Part shown: positions 1 through 7,478 of the stretch, one piece after another | Layout: every line of letters begins with the position of its first letter | Position numbering within the stretch: position 1 is the first letter of the stretch | DNA from: Obscuribacter phosphatis_A | Lineage (GTDB): Bacteria > Cyanobacteriota > Vampirovibrionia > Obscuribacterales > Obscuribacteraceae | Assembly: GCA_017303615.1 (NCBI GenBank) | Contig: JAFLCK010000002.1 | Span: forward strand, 62,001-126,000 | Length of the DNA stretch: 64,000 bases | Direction: 5' to 3' | Translations under genes and position numbers: made by a program | Notes under the pieces: model-generated | Seen by the model: the letters and a program-made list of their open reading frames with translations, nothing else | Database searches by the model: none | Told to the model about the DNA's origin: nothing

Positions 1-130
1 ACTTCCGGGTCTCTCCCGGAGCCGAGGTAGTTGACCTATCGGTCGTCTACGATCCTCACCGCAAAGACAGCAAAGAGAGAAAGTATAGAGTCGGAGTCGA
101 ATAAGAGCTAAACCGGCTTGACTAAAGTAA

Positions 131-862
131 TTAGCCGCGGCTATCGGCGCCGCCTATATGGTCTTGAATCATTTCATACCACTGCGGCCAGTCGTGGGCG
201 AAGCCATCGCAAGGACGGAAGGCATGCCAAATTCCTTTGTCCCACATAATCTGCGACATCCACTGATTATTGGGATAAAGCGGATCTTCCACACCGATTG
301 GCATGATGAATTCAATCTTGCGAATCTGTTCTATTTTGGCATGATCTTCTAGGGCAAGCAGATATTCGCAGGGGCTGCCTTGACGCATGGCACCGTCGTC
401 CATCTGATTGTCGGTCCATTCGCGCACATCATAGACACCGCTCATACCAAGCACTCTATTGAAGCGCTCGGGATAGCGCAGAGCGATGCTGTAAGAATGA
501 TAAGCACCGAAGCTGGCACCAATTGCCATCGTAAATTGATTTTCGTTTTTGGAATAAACAAAGGGCAAGACTTCATTTATCACATACTCTTGATATTGCA
601 AATGGCGGCGAGCGCGATCAACAGGCGGCACGTGGGTGTTGAACCAACTCTCCTCATCAACGCCGTCTACACAAAACACTTGAATCCAACCCTGCTCGAT
701 ATGACGCTCAACAGCTTTGAGCATGCCCCGATTTTCCCAGTCAAAGAAACGTCCGCAAGATGTGGGGAAGACCAACACTCTCGCTCCGGCATGACCGAAA
801 GTGAGAAGCTCCATATTTCTACCGAGGGTCGGGCTATGCCAATTGTGATACTCTCTCAACAC
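131..862 (-). CDS. Esterase-family alpha/beta hydrolase
   Basis: A 243-residue protein of the putative esterase (esterase D-like) type, predicted to be a cytoplasmic serine hydrolase; the substrate is unknown. The nucleophile elbow GASFGA puts Ser117 as the nucleophile, with Asp193 (VEDPLYPNN) and His223 (FAHDWP) at the expected places for the triad. No signal peptide is visible. The GTG start at 862 is supported by an AAAGGA about a dozen bases upstream. It appears monocistronic, with the tRNA-Tyr on the same strand about 245 bp upstream. The fold and triad are clear from sequence; the physiological role is not. Confidence 0.85.
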   Translation of the reverse strand: MLREYHNWHSPTLGRNMELLTFGHAGARVLVFPTSCGRFFDWENRGMLKAVERHIEQGWIQVFCVDGVDEESWFNTHVPPVDRARRHLQYQEYVINEVLPFVYSKNENQFTMAIGASFGAYHSYSIALRYPERFNRVLGMSGVYDVREWTDNQMDDGAMRQGSPCEYLLALEDHAKIEQIRKIEFIMPIGVEDPLYPNNQWMSQIMWDKGIWHAFRPCDGFAHDWPQWYEMIQDHIGGADSRG

Positions 863-1106
863 TCTGGGGATCCTTTCAAATCTGGATTTTTATTTTGGCT
901 TTTCTGAGCTGGCTTGGTTTTGTTTTGCCCTGGTATCGCATCACTTTTTTATGCACGGCTACCAATAATTTCGGTGCCTTGCACCCAAGAAAACACCGCC
1001 AAACGGCGCTCTTACCAGTACGCCAAGATCATAACATAGACGGCTTAAGAGCGAAGCGGGGCGCCAATAGACAGCCCTCGCCCCATAACAAAACTTAGAG
1101 AAAAAT

Positions 1107-1190
1107 TCGACGGGGCACGGATTCGAACCTGCGAAGCCTTTCGACGCGTGGATTACAGCCACGCCGCTTTGACCACTTGCATACCCGCCG
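1107..1190 (-). tRNA. tRNA-Tyr (anticodon GTA), atypical
   Basis: Read on the minus strand, an 84-nt cloverleaf folds with U8, A14, G15, G18G19 and A21 in place. The anticodon stem is CGTGG/CCACG around loop CTGTAAT (anticodon GTA), there is a class-II long variable arm (CGAA/TTCG), and the T-loop is TTCGAAT. Two oddities: the register that satisfies U8 gives a C1-G72 first pair rather than the bacterial G1-C72, and the T-stem needs one bulged G on its 3' side. No CCA is encoded, and A73 is followed by a T-rich tract. It could be functional but divergent, or a decaying copy. Confidence 0.75.
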
Positions 1191-1410
1191 ACGAAGTCAA
1201 GAACAAACAGAGCAAACAAGCCCTGCAGATGACATTCAATAATCTAATTTTGATACTTTCATACTTAACTCCTTTAGTTTAGTTTGGGTAGTTTAGGTAG
1301 TTTGGGGTGAGAAAAAGCTTGCGCAAATGCAAGAAGTTTGAGATACAGAGTCGAAACTAAGTCGAAACAAAGCCAGCACCATATGTAGTGCCGCACTCGC
1401 AGTCTATTGC

Positions 1411-1441
1411 AAATAAAAAGCCCGGGCTTTTGACCCGGGCC
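1411..1441 (-). terminator. Rho-independent terminator, minus strand
   Basis: The arms GCCCGGG and CCCGGGC form a GC-rich 7-bp stem with a short loop. On the minus strand the stem is followed at once by TTTTTATTT. It lies about 400 bp downstream of the TM2 gene, so it either ends a long 3' UTR or ends a separate small transcript. Confidence 0.8.
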
Positions 1442-1462
1442 GCTAGACACTTATAGTTGGAC

Positions 1463-1537
1463 CTATGCCAAGCAAAGCCTCTTGCAGCCGGGATAACCGA
1501 GGACTAATTGATAATATCGATAGGCTTTGTCTTTCAT
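1463..1537 (-). CDS. Possible 24-aa small protein or sRNA-embedded frame
   Basis: A short frame starting MKDKAYRYYQLVLG and ending with a stop 22 bp before the strong minus-strand terminator at 1411-1441. A purine-rich GAGAGTAGAAG precedes the ATG and could act as a weak ribosome-binding site. The frame carries two cysteines and no membrane segment. Position just upstream of a terminator makes a short transcript plausible, but length alone gives no proof of coding; it could equally be part of a small RNA or a 3' UTR. Confidence 0.25.
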   Translation of the reverse strand: MKDKAYRYYQLVLGYPGCKRLCLA

Positions 1538-1565
1538 CTTCTACTCTCTAACTCGATTACTTATT

Positions 1566-1620
1566 GAGTTATACTCTCTGTTTTGAGCTATGTTCTCTGT
1601 TTTGAGTTATTTTCTCTGTT
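1566..1620. repeat. 19-bp tandem repeat, three units
   Basis: Three consecutive units with consensus GAGYTATNYTCTCTGTTTT start at 1566, 1585 and 1604; the last unit decays at its 3' end. The repeat is non-coding and lies in the 3' region of the TM2 transcript candidate. Confidence 0.75.
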
Positions 1621-1828
1621 CGGATAGGTCTTTATGTGTGCTCTTCTGAGGCAACAAAACTCTGCCGCCTGCTTTTACTATAACAGCAATATCGACTGCG
1701 TCAAGAGCCCCTAGTACATCAGATCTAGAATGCCACCAGAATATGTCATTCAAGAATATCTCGTGGTCACGAACAATCTTTGCTTTGTTCAGCTTAGCTA
1801 AGTTTTGTTTGTTCTGCCTTACTTTGTC
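1607..1828 (-). other. 73-codon open frame downstream of the TM2 gene (possible gene remnant)
   Basis: Between a TAA at 1829-1831 and a TAA at 1607-1609 the minus strand is open for 73 codons, with protein-like composition (for example DVLGALDAVDIAVIVKAGG followed by RVLLPQKS). No ATG or GTG start occurs; the best start is a TTG at 1751-1753, which would give about 48 residues and has no good ribosome-binding site. I do not recognise the sequence. It may be a small protein with a TTG start, the C-terminal remnant of a broken gene, or chance. Confidence 0.3.
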
Positions 1829-1845
1829 TTATTCTCTTTCTTTAC

Positions 1846-2259
1846 TTACTCGATCACTTTCATACCGTCTTTGTCGACGAATTCATTTGTACAAATCATC
1901 ACTGCATCAATAAGCATCCAAATGCCCAGTCCACAAAATGTGAGAAGCTGGGCGACGCCGCTGCCATAGCGCTTTACATAAAAGCGGTGCATGCCGCAAA
2001 GCCCAAAAGTAGAAGGCAGATACAAAAGTAAAAGAGCAGTACCTTTGCGATTACCACCCGGCACCACTTTGCCCTGACCATCTTTAAATACGCCGTAGGC
2101 AAGCATAAACAAATCTATGAGCATCCAAATTCCAAGCCCACCGAAAGTAAGGAGCATGCCGACACCGCTCCAGGTCTTACCCAGATAGAATCGGTGCGCG
2201 CCGAAGACTCCTAGGAAAAAGCAGAGTAAACAGGCTACCGATGCGTCTTTCTCGGTCAT
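1846..2259 (-). CDS. Double TM2-domain membrane protein
   Basis: A 137-residue inner-membrane protein made of two tandem TM2 domains, about residues 8-55 and 73-125. Each has the family pattern: a hydrophobic helix, a short turn with HRFY, then G-(S/V)-G and a second helix ending GLGIWMLID. The DNA start is well supported by AGGAGG eight bases before the ATG. TM2 domains are small two-helix units of poorly known function, often in membrane-stress or cell-envelope contexts. Most members have a single TM2 unit, so the internal duplication is notable. Transcription runs towards the terminator at 1411. Confidence 0.88.
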   Translation of the reverse strand: MTEKDASVACLLCFFLGVFGAHRFYLGKTWSGVGMLLTFGGLGIWMLIDLFMLAYGVFKDGQGKVVPGGNRKGTALLLLYLPSTFGLCGMHRFYVKRYGSGVAQLLTFCGLGIWMLIDAVMICTNEFVDKDGMKVIE

Positions 2260-2272
2260 GACGACCTCCTCG

Positions 2273-2752
2273 TTAGTGGGTTGAACTCTTCTCTAGATTG
2301 AGATTGAAAAACTTCTCCTTACGGGCTTCCATTTCTTCAAAAGAAAGATCTTCTTTATGGGTCAGCAAAGACCAGCGATTACCAAAGGGATCTATAACCT
2401 GACAATATCTATCGCCCCAGAACATATCAGCGGGAGCCATGATCACTTCTGCACCACCAGCAGTGGCGCGCTCAAAGAGCCTATCGCAGTTATCGGTGTA
2501 TAGCATAAAAGTGACAGGCGAATTGCCCAGGGTCTTAGCGCTGCGAGGCACAAACTCTGCTATCTCGTCGCATATCATCAATAAACTAGAACCTATTTTC
2601 ATTTCTGCATGCATAATCTTCTCTGTACCCGGATAGGTCATGCGCATCACTTCAGTGCCATCAAAAATATTTGCATACCAGGTTAAGGCCGCCGCGGCGT
2701 CGGGCACGGTCAAACAGACCCTCAGTTGGCAATCGCTAGGCTCGGTTTTCAT
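2273..2752 (-). CDS. VOC-fold (PhnB/glyoxalase-like) protein
   Basis: A 159-residue protein of the vicinal oxygen chelate superfamily, PhnB-like. The two beta-alpha-beta-beta-beta modules can be followed from RVCLTVPDAAAALTWYANIF to SLLMICDE and from VTFMLYTDNCDRLFERATAGG to FGNRWSLLTHKED. The ATG at 2750-2752 is chosen because the family fold begins just after it and GAGGA lies upstream; a longer frame extends to 2947 but has no family similarity. PhnB-like proteins are soluble and often of unknown substrate. The TM2 gene follows 13 bp downstream on the same strand, so the two may be co-transcribed. Confidence 0.85.
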   Translation of the reverse strand: MKTEPSDCQLRVCLTVPDAAAALTWYANIFDGTEVMRMTYPGTEKIMHAEMKIGSSLLMICDEIAEFVPRSAKTLGNSPVTFMLYTDNCDRLFERATAGGAEVIMAPADMFWGDRYCQVIDPFGNRWSLLTHKEDLSFEEMEARKEKFFNLNLEKSSTH

Positions 2753-3134
2753 TTGGTCCTCAAAATAGATGGATAGATCTATAGATGTATAGACAGATTG
2801 CTGAATATGCATAGTAAAGCACAGCGCCCTGGCTAAATGGCCAGAACCCTGAAAAGTCTTGCAAAGTCTTGAAAAAGATATGCGCGCAGAAATATCCCAA
2901 ACAGTAAAGAAGACCAGGCCGCAAGACAGTAAGAGGCGCCAGCCCATCCATAATATCCGGCATGACCGGCGAATGGGACTTTAGGCTGCTTAGCAAGCAG
3001 AGCCGCCAGCGGCTCAAGGCTCCTAAGAACCCTGTGGGCATGACTTCTGCGTATTTTCCGCAAGCCCTGCCATAAATATGTCACCAACCTGAAGCTACGA
3101 TAAGGTCCCCACACAAACCCAGGTAGCTTTTCTT
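2753..3134. other. 382-bp divergent intergenic region
   Basis: No convincing gene. It separates the VOC gene (minus) from the first Tad-like cluster (plus), so it should hold both promoters. An AGAT-rich stretch at about 2765-2795 contains the 10-bp palindrome ATAGATCTAT, and a short direct repeat AAAGTCTTG occurs twice near 2855. Minus-strand open frames here show no family resemblance. Confidence 0.4.
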
Positions 3135-3731
3135 ATGGACACCAAACCGAGCCCATTTAGACCGAGCCTATATATTGTTGTTGCCGCATTGTCGGGAATG
3201 GCTTTGCTGCCCGTCGGCTGCCAGCCGGCGAGCGCCCAGTGGCAGCAGCCGCAGTTGGCTTATGTGCAACCCGCCCAGATGAACACCGGCGTGCAAAGCC
3301 AGCCGAACCAAATGAACGACACCCTGCGCAGTCAGGCACAGGCTTATTATCAAGCTGGACAGTTTGGGCAAGCGCTCTCGCTCTATCATCAGCTTTGCTC
3401 TATCCCGGGTGCCTCTGCCAACGACTTTTACTGGCTAGGGGAAGCTTACGCCCATACAGACAATTATGCCAGCGCCGCCCACTCTTTTGAGCAGGCTATG
3501 AAGCTTGACCCAAATAATGAAAAGTTGCCGGTCAGACTGGCCGAATCTCTTATCGGCGCCGGGCAGAGAGACCGAGCCCGCGATATTTGCCAGATGGCTT
3601 TGCTTTCGGTGCGCAATGAAAGAGCTCGGCTGCAGCTCAGTATGATGATCAAAATCAGCTCGATGGGCGAGCCGGTCATGCAGCGAAACAAAATAACCGG
3701 CAACGGTCACAATGCCCACAAGGAGCGCTAA
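3135..3731 (+). CDS. Exported TPR protein heading Tad-like cluster 1
   Basis: A 198-residue protein with an N-terminal export signal (hydrophobic about residues 11-28) followed by a Gln/Pro-rich stretch and two to three tetratricopeptide repeats (about residues 65-165, including FYWLGEAYAHTDNYASAAHSF). Cys29 follows PVG, which is a poor lipobox; cleavage at ASA-Q is the alternative. The ATG is preceded by AGGTAG. TPR proteins in Tad loci (TadD-like) assist pilus assembly, and the TadE-like gene follows after 2 bp, so a TadD-like scaffold role is a reasonable inference. Confidence 0.75.
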   Translation: MDTKPSPFRPSLYIVVAALSGMALLPVGCQPASAQWQQPQLAYVQPAQMNTGVQSQPNQMNDTLRSQAQAYYQAGQFGQALSLYHQLCSIPGASANDFYWLGEAYAHTDNYASAAHSFEQAMKLDPNNEKLPVRLAESLIGAGQRDRARDICQMALLSVRNERARLQLSMMIKISSMGEPVMQRNKITGNGHNAHKER

Positions 3732-3733
3732 AG

Positions 3734-4273
3734 ATGAGAATGCGCCTCCGCTCCAATCGTTATAGCCGCAATCGTCAAGGCTCTTTTGTAGCCGAGTTGC
3801 CTCTGGTTCTCTGGGTGCTCTTTATGGTCATCGGCTTTCCACTCTTAAACCTGAGTGCCGCCTTCTTGCGCATTTCATTTTTGTATGCCGGTGTGCACAT
3901 GGCAAGCATCTCGGCAGCCCGCGCCAATACCTTTCTCAACCCCGTTGACGGCAAACCTTCTGCCTGCGCCGAAACCCTCACAAAACTCGCCCAGACCAAA
4001 GCATCTTTTGATGGCATAGATATTCAGAATATAAAAACCGAAATAGTGATCACTCATATCGATACCATGAAAATGAGCGTAGCCGACGCTCCCCTCACTA
4101 AGCCTGCCGATTCAAGCGTCAACACCTATCAAATACAGGTCACAGCCGAGTGCTCGGCAGCGCCTCTTTTGCCGATACCATCCCCGGTGCCGATTGCTGG
4201 TGTCACCAAGCCGCTTGTCTTTATGCTGAGCGCCCGGCAATTCTGCGAAAACCCACAAGGCTTGACTCTCTGA
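3734..4273 (+). CDS. TadE-like pseudopilin, cluster 1 (first)
   Basis: A 179-residue TadE-type protein. After a basic leader (RSNRYSRNRQGSFVAELPL) it has one hydrophobic helix at about residues 24-48, with the conserved Glu of the type IV pilin-like motif in FVAELPL. An extracytoplasmic domain with a Cys pair (SACAET, AECSAA) and QFCENPQG near the C-terminus follows. TadE proteins are minor pseudopilins of the Tad/Flp secretion system. AAGGAG lies upstream of the ATG. The protein resembles the one at 8371-8916, which ends with a similar ENPQGLNE. Confidence 0.8.
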   Translation: MRMRLRSNRYSRNRQGSFVAELPLVLWVLFMVIGFPLLNLSAAFLRISFLYAGVHMASISAARANTFLNPVDGKPSACAETLTKLAQTKASFDGIDIQNIKTEIVITHIDTMKMSVADAPLTKPADSSVNTYQIQVTAECSAAPLLPIPSPVPIAGVTKPLVFMLSARQFCENPQGLTL

Positions 4274-4292
4274 TATTACGGAACCCTTTCTT

Positions 4293-6086
4293 ATGCATGA
4301 TAGAGAATTTGAAAAACTGAAAGCCTTTAGAAGAGATCCGAGAGGACAGGGTCTGCTTTCTTTAATGATGCTCTTCGCTTTGATTATCTTCCCCATGTTT
4401 GCTGTACTCGGCTTTGAATTCGGCAGACTATACCTTGCCAAGCAAGAGCTGCAGAGCGCCTCTGATGCCGCTGCCCTGACAGGCACCGCCACTCTTGCCA
4501 GTTCAGATAATACCAATCCGACTCAGGCTCATCTTGATGCCATCGAGAGCGCCTTGAAGATTTTCAAAGCCAACACGGCTTTGGGTGTGCCTTTCACTAG
4601 CGCCACCGTGGTGGCATCTAAGGCGGCTCTCACTTGCAATGTCGGCGAATCAAAACTCTTTTTTGAATTTCTCAACCCTGTTACTTATGCCGTAGAACCG
4701 CTCAGCAGCCCCAACGGCAAAGTAGTCAAAATCACCGCCAGCACAGGTAGCGAACTAGCCTTTGGTAAATTTCTAGGCATCAAGTCTTGGGGTGTCAATG
4801 CTGTTTCAACAAGCGCCGTACCGAAACTAGACATGGTGGTTTGTTTTGATGTGTCTGGTTCGATGGACGATCAGACACCGGTCACCTTTGTAAAAAGAGT
4901 TTGGGACGAAACCCTCGGTACAGGCAAAATAGTCTACAAAGATGTGGTCGGTGTAAACGGCGTCATGAAGGGCAAAATCTATGACATCATGAAGCCCGGC
5001 GCCATGGGCACCAGCTTGAATGCCGTACAGCCGCAACTGCTCACCGACGCCTATTACAATTCCAAAGCTTATTTCAGCGAATATTTGGCAAGCTATTACG
5101 GTACCAAAGGCCTGCGCTCCAACTCGGTTTATCCCGAAGCCGGCGCACCACCCGGCAACTGCCCGCCCGGAACAGCCTTCACCTTTGATGGCTTCCGCTG
5201 TTTCACCGATGAAGTGGTGAACATAGACGGCAAAGATTTCTTTGGCGGCTTCGTCTATGACGGCTACAGTTTCCCCGATGTAGCGACCTTGGTGGAAGCA
5301 TCGCGCGGCAACCTGGAAAATGACGTGGTCTTCAAGTCGAGCAGAGCCTATACTTCGGTCTCGGTGACACCGCGCCCAGGCTATCAGAAAGCTTATTTCG
5401 AAGCAGCCGCCAAACAGATACGACCTCTCATAGATGCGAAAGACGCTGTCTTGACCATGAATCAAATCTTGAATACAGATGCCGATACACATTTCGGCTT
5501 CGCCGCCTTCGACTCGGAAGTAGGCACCGCCCCTAATAGCACTGTCGACTGGCACAACATTGATGATGCGGCTCCCTATGGGGCTATTCAGCCGTTCCCT
5601 TTACCGCGAGTAGTTATTTCAAAAATAGCCGGTACGACTCAGTTCAACGAAGTCAATACTTCCATAAAAAGCTGCGTAGCCATGGGTGCCACCAATATTG
5701 GTGCGGCTATTCATGCCGCCACGCAAGATCTTAAAACCAATGCCAGACAAGGTTCGGTCAAGGCAATAATATTGTTTACCGACGGTCAGCCGACCGCACC
5801 GGGCGGACCGCTCGATGCCGACCCTAAAGCCAATGCCCGCAAAGCAGCAGTAGCAGCTAGAGATGCAGGCATCGCCATCTACACAGTCGGTCTAGCCCAA
5901 AACGCCGCCATCATTCCCGACCAGAAAGCCATTCTCAATGATGACAATCCCGACCCCACCACCGGCGGTATCGCCGCCATCGCAGGCAACGGCGGCACCT
6001 TCAATCTGGTGACCGATGCTACACAGCTGCGCACCACCTTCGCCAAAATAGCCCGCCGACTAGTGAAACTGGTTTCTAATCGCTAA
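4293..6086 (+). CDS. TadG-like protein with von Willebrand factor A domain, cluster 1
   Basis: A 597-residue protein. Residues about 18-70 are the TadG N-terminus: GQGLLSLM, one membrane helix, then the family pattern with KQELQSASDAAALTG. A VWA domain starts at about residue 178, with the metal-site (MIDAS) motif DVSGS at 186-190, a later Thr in GATNIGAA, and FTDGQPTAP near 495. A stretch of roughly 200 residues separates the MIDAS strand from the rest of the VWA fold, which is long for this domain. TadG-like proteins are minor pseudopilins or envelope-anchored parts of Tad pili; a VWA domain suggests metal-dependent adhesion. Its close paralogue is at 9064-10950. Confidence 0.85.
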   Translation: MHDREFEKLKAFRRDPRGQGLLSLMMLFALIIFPMFAVLGFEFGRLYLAKQELQSASDAAALTGTATLASSDNTNPTQAHLDAIESALKIFKANTALGVPFTSATVVASKAALTCNVGESKLFFEFLNPVTYAVEPLSSPNGKVVKITASTGSELAFGKFLGIKSWGVNAVSTSAVPKLDMVVCFDVSGSMDDQTPVTFVKRVWDETLGTGKIVYKDVVGVNGVMKGKIYDIMKPGAMGTSLNAVQPQLLTDAYYNSKAYFSEYLASYYGTKGLRSNSVYPEAGAPPGNCPPGTAFTFDGFRCFTDEVVNIDGKDFFGGFVYDGYSFPDVATLVEASRGNLENDVVFKSSRAYTSVSVTPRPGYQKAYFEAAAKQIRPLIDAKDAVLTMNQILNTDADTHFGFAAFDSEVGTAPNSTVDWHNIDDAAPYGAIQPFPLPRVVISKIAGTTQFNEVNTSIKSCVAMGATNIGAAIHAATQDLKTNARQGSVKAIILFTDGQPTAPGGPLDADPKANARKAAVAARDAGIAIYTVGLAQNAAIIPDQKAILNDDNPDPTTGGIAAIAGNGGTFNLVTDATQLRTTFAKIARRLVKLVSNR

Positions 6087-6096
6087 GGAGACGATA

Positions 6097-6558
6097 ATGA
6101 AAAGACAACATCATCAAGCTCTCCTGACAAGAAAACGCGGCTCACTATCGGTAGAGCTAACTTGCGGCAGTGTCATGGCAGCAGTTTTTGTAGTGATAGC
6201 TCTGCACCTCGGCATCATCGTTTTCGGAGCCTATATAAATGATAGGGTTTGTCGCGACGCCTGCCGCCAAGCAGCCCAAGGTCAAGACCTTGCCGAGTCG
6301 ACCAAACTGGCATCGGCTGTCATTAAGAGCTATCCGGGCGGAACATTTCTCTCCCAGCCCAAACTAGACGGCGCCGTGGTCTATCAAGATTTCGGCGGCA
6401 GCCCGCCGGCTCAGACCTCGCCTTATGTGCAAGTGCGCACCAAAACCGAAGCAATAATGCCCTTTGGACCACTGGCATTTTTCAATGCCGGTGTCTTGCA
6501 AGACGGCAAAGTGGCCTTCGTAAAGTCATATACGTTTCCGATAGTAAGAGTGAAATGA
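6097..6558 (+). CDS. TadE-like pseudopilin, cluster 1 (second)
   Basis: A 153-residue minor pseudopilin-like protein. The leader RKRGSLSVELTCGS carries the pilin-type Glu, followed by one membrane helix (about residues 27-52) and an extracytoplasmic domain of about 100 residues that includes VVYQDFGGSP. The ATG is preceded by AAGGAGA. It lies 10 bp after the VWA gene and is paralogous to the protein at 10947-11423 (shared Y-Q-D-F-G-G and a similar C-terminal SYTFPIV or RYSYPIV), which marks the two clusters as a segmental duplication. Confidence 0.75.
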   Translation: MKRQHHQALLTRKRGSLSVELTCGSVMAAVFVVIALHLGIIVFGAYINDRVCRDACRQAAQGQDLAESTKLASAVIKSYPGGTFLSQPKLDGAVVYQDFGGSPPAQTSPYVQVRTKTEAIMPFGPLAFFNAGVLQDGKVAFVKSYTFPIVRVK

Positions 6559-6775
6559 AGACTTTTTTGTCCGATTTGATTAATTCGAGAGCCCGCCACT
6601 AAATTCAAGAACAAACCAAAGACTGGACAACGCATCTCAGCAAGAGTTTTCAGCCATTTCAGTCATTGTAAAGCGATATTAAGGTCACCCTTTTAGGGGA
6701 TAGCGCCTGGGATCGCCGACTGTCATAGTTAGGATGGCGGGCACAGTCTTTAGGACAAATTGTCGGGAGTTATTC

Positions 6776-7459
6776 ATGACTTCTGAGCACACTGCTATGC
6801 CTGGAACCACGAATCTGGCCGGGCAAATTAAAGAGAGCGTGAGCAAGAAAGTTGTTCTCGTCGCTCTTGAGCAGCCACGCCAAGTGGTGCACTGTCGCGG
6901 ACCGGAAGAAGTGGCGGTTACTTTCGCGATTGCCCTAGCTAACTATCCTCCTTCGGTAATGCGTCTGCCATTCTGCGTGGTCCTACTCGATGTTTCGGGC
7001 CTAGACACCGAAAGCGAAACCACCGGAAGGCGCGCAAGAAGAGCTTTAAACCGTGTCACTAGCGTCATCAGAGGCGCCCTGAGAGACGGCGATATCATCG
7101 TCAGATATGGCCAGAAACGCTTTGCTTTGCTTTTGCTCGGCGCCGATGAACAGGCTTCGGGCAAAATCTGTCAGCGCATCAAAGAAGCAATTCATCGATA
7201 TTTCTTTATCGATATCAGATGGCGAGAGCCCATCACCCTCGAATTTGCCCTGACCGAACACGACCCCGATAGCGGCAATGATATTAGCGAATTGATTTTC
7301 AGCAATGAAAGAAATATTCGCCTAGCCAAATCGTTAGGCGACGGTGCCATTGTCACCAGAACGGAAGCCCAGGATGCATTTCTGTCACACCGAAACTTTG
7401 TCTTTCACCTCGGTGACTGGCTCGACTCTGAGCTTTTGACCGAAGAAATCGATGACTAG
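6776..7459 (+). CDS. Degenerate GGDEF-domain protein
   Basis: A 227-residue soluble protein whose residues about 60-215 follow the diguanylate cyclase fold: FCVVLLDVSGLD as the first strand, then a helix, then DGDIIVRYGQKRFALLLLGAD. The last segment aligns with the RxGGDEFxxLL active-site turn, but GGDEF has become GQKRF, so cyclase activity is unlikely. A nucleotide-sensing or protein-binding role is possible. The second in-frame ATG (6776) is chosen because CGGGAG lies about nine bases upstream; an ATG at 6734 is the alternative. It opens the second Tad-like cluster. Confidence 0.65.
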   Translation: MTSEHTAMPGTTNLAGQIKESVSKKVVLVALEQPRQVVHCRGPEEVAVTFAIALANYPPSVMRLPFCVVLLDVSGLDTESETTGRRARRALNRVTSVIRGALRDGDIIVRYGQKRFALLLLGADEQASGKICQRIKEAIHRYFFIDIRWREPITLEFALTEHDPDSGNDISELIFSNERNIRLAKSLGDGAIVTRTEAQDAFLSHRNFVFHLGDWLDSELLTEEIDD

Positions 7460-7478
7460 AGAAACGAAAGGACCCTTC

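Larger units (their letters stand above)
1191..1845. other. 655-bp intergenic region with terminator, repeats and short frames
   Basis: No long gene is convincing here. From low to high coordinate it holds a strong minus-strand terminator (1411-1441), a 24-codon minus-strand frame (1463-1537), a 19-bp triple tandem repeat (1566-1620) and a 73-codon minus-strand open frame (1607-1828) directly downstream of the TM2 gene. Together these suggest minus-strand transcription from the TM2 gene or an internal promoter down to the terminator. Confidence 0.5.

Noticed and set aside
4..20. Hairpin TCCGGG/CCCGGA at the window edge
   Set aside because: No T-run on either strand and no gene visible on the left side, so a terminator cannot be claimed.
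959..1219. 86-codon minus-strand open frame overlapping the tRNA-Tyr gene
   Set aside because: It reads straight through the tRNA cloverleaf and has no family resemblance.
2833..3114. 93-codon minus-strand frame upstream of Tad-like cluster 1
   Set aside because: No good ribosome-binding site, no recognisable domain, and it lies where promoters are expected.
4827..5555. 242-codon minus-strand frame inside the first VWA gene
   Set aside because: The plus strand has clear TadG and VWA motifs over the whole stretch; the minus frame shows no domain.
6555..6602. 15-codon frame starting in the stop of the cluster 1 TadE gene (ATGA overlap)
   Set aside because: Very short, without any sequence feature beyond the overlap.
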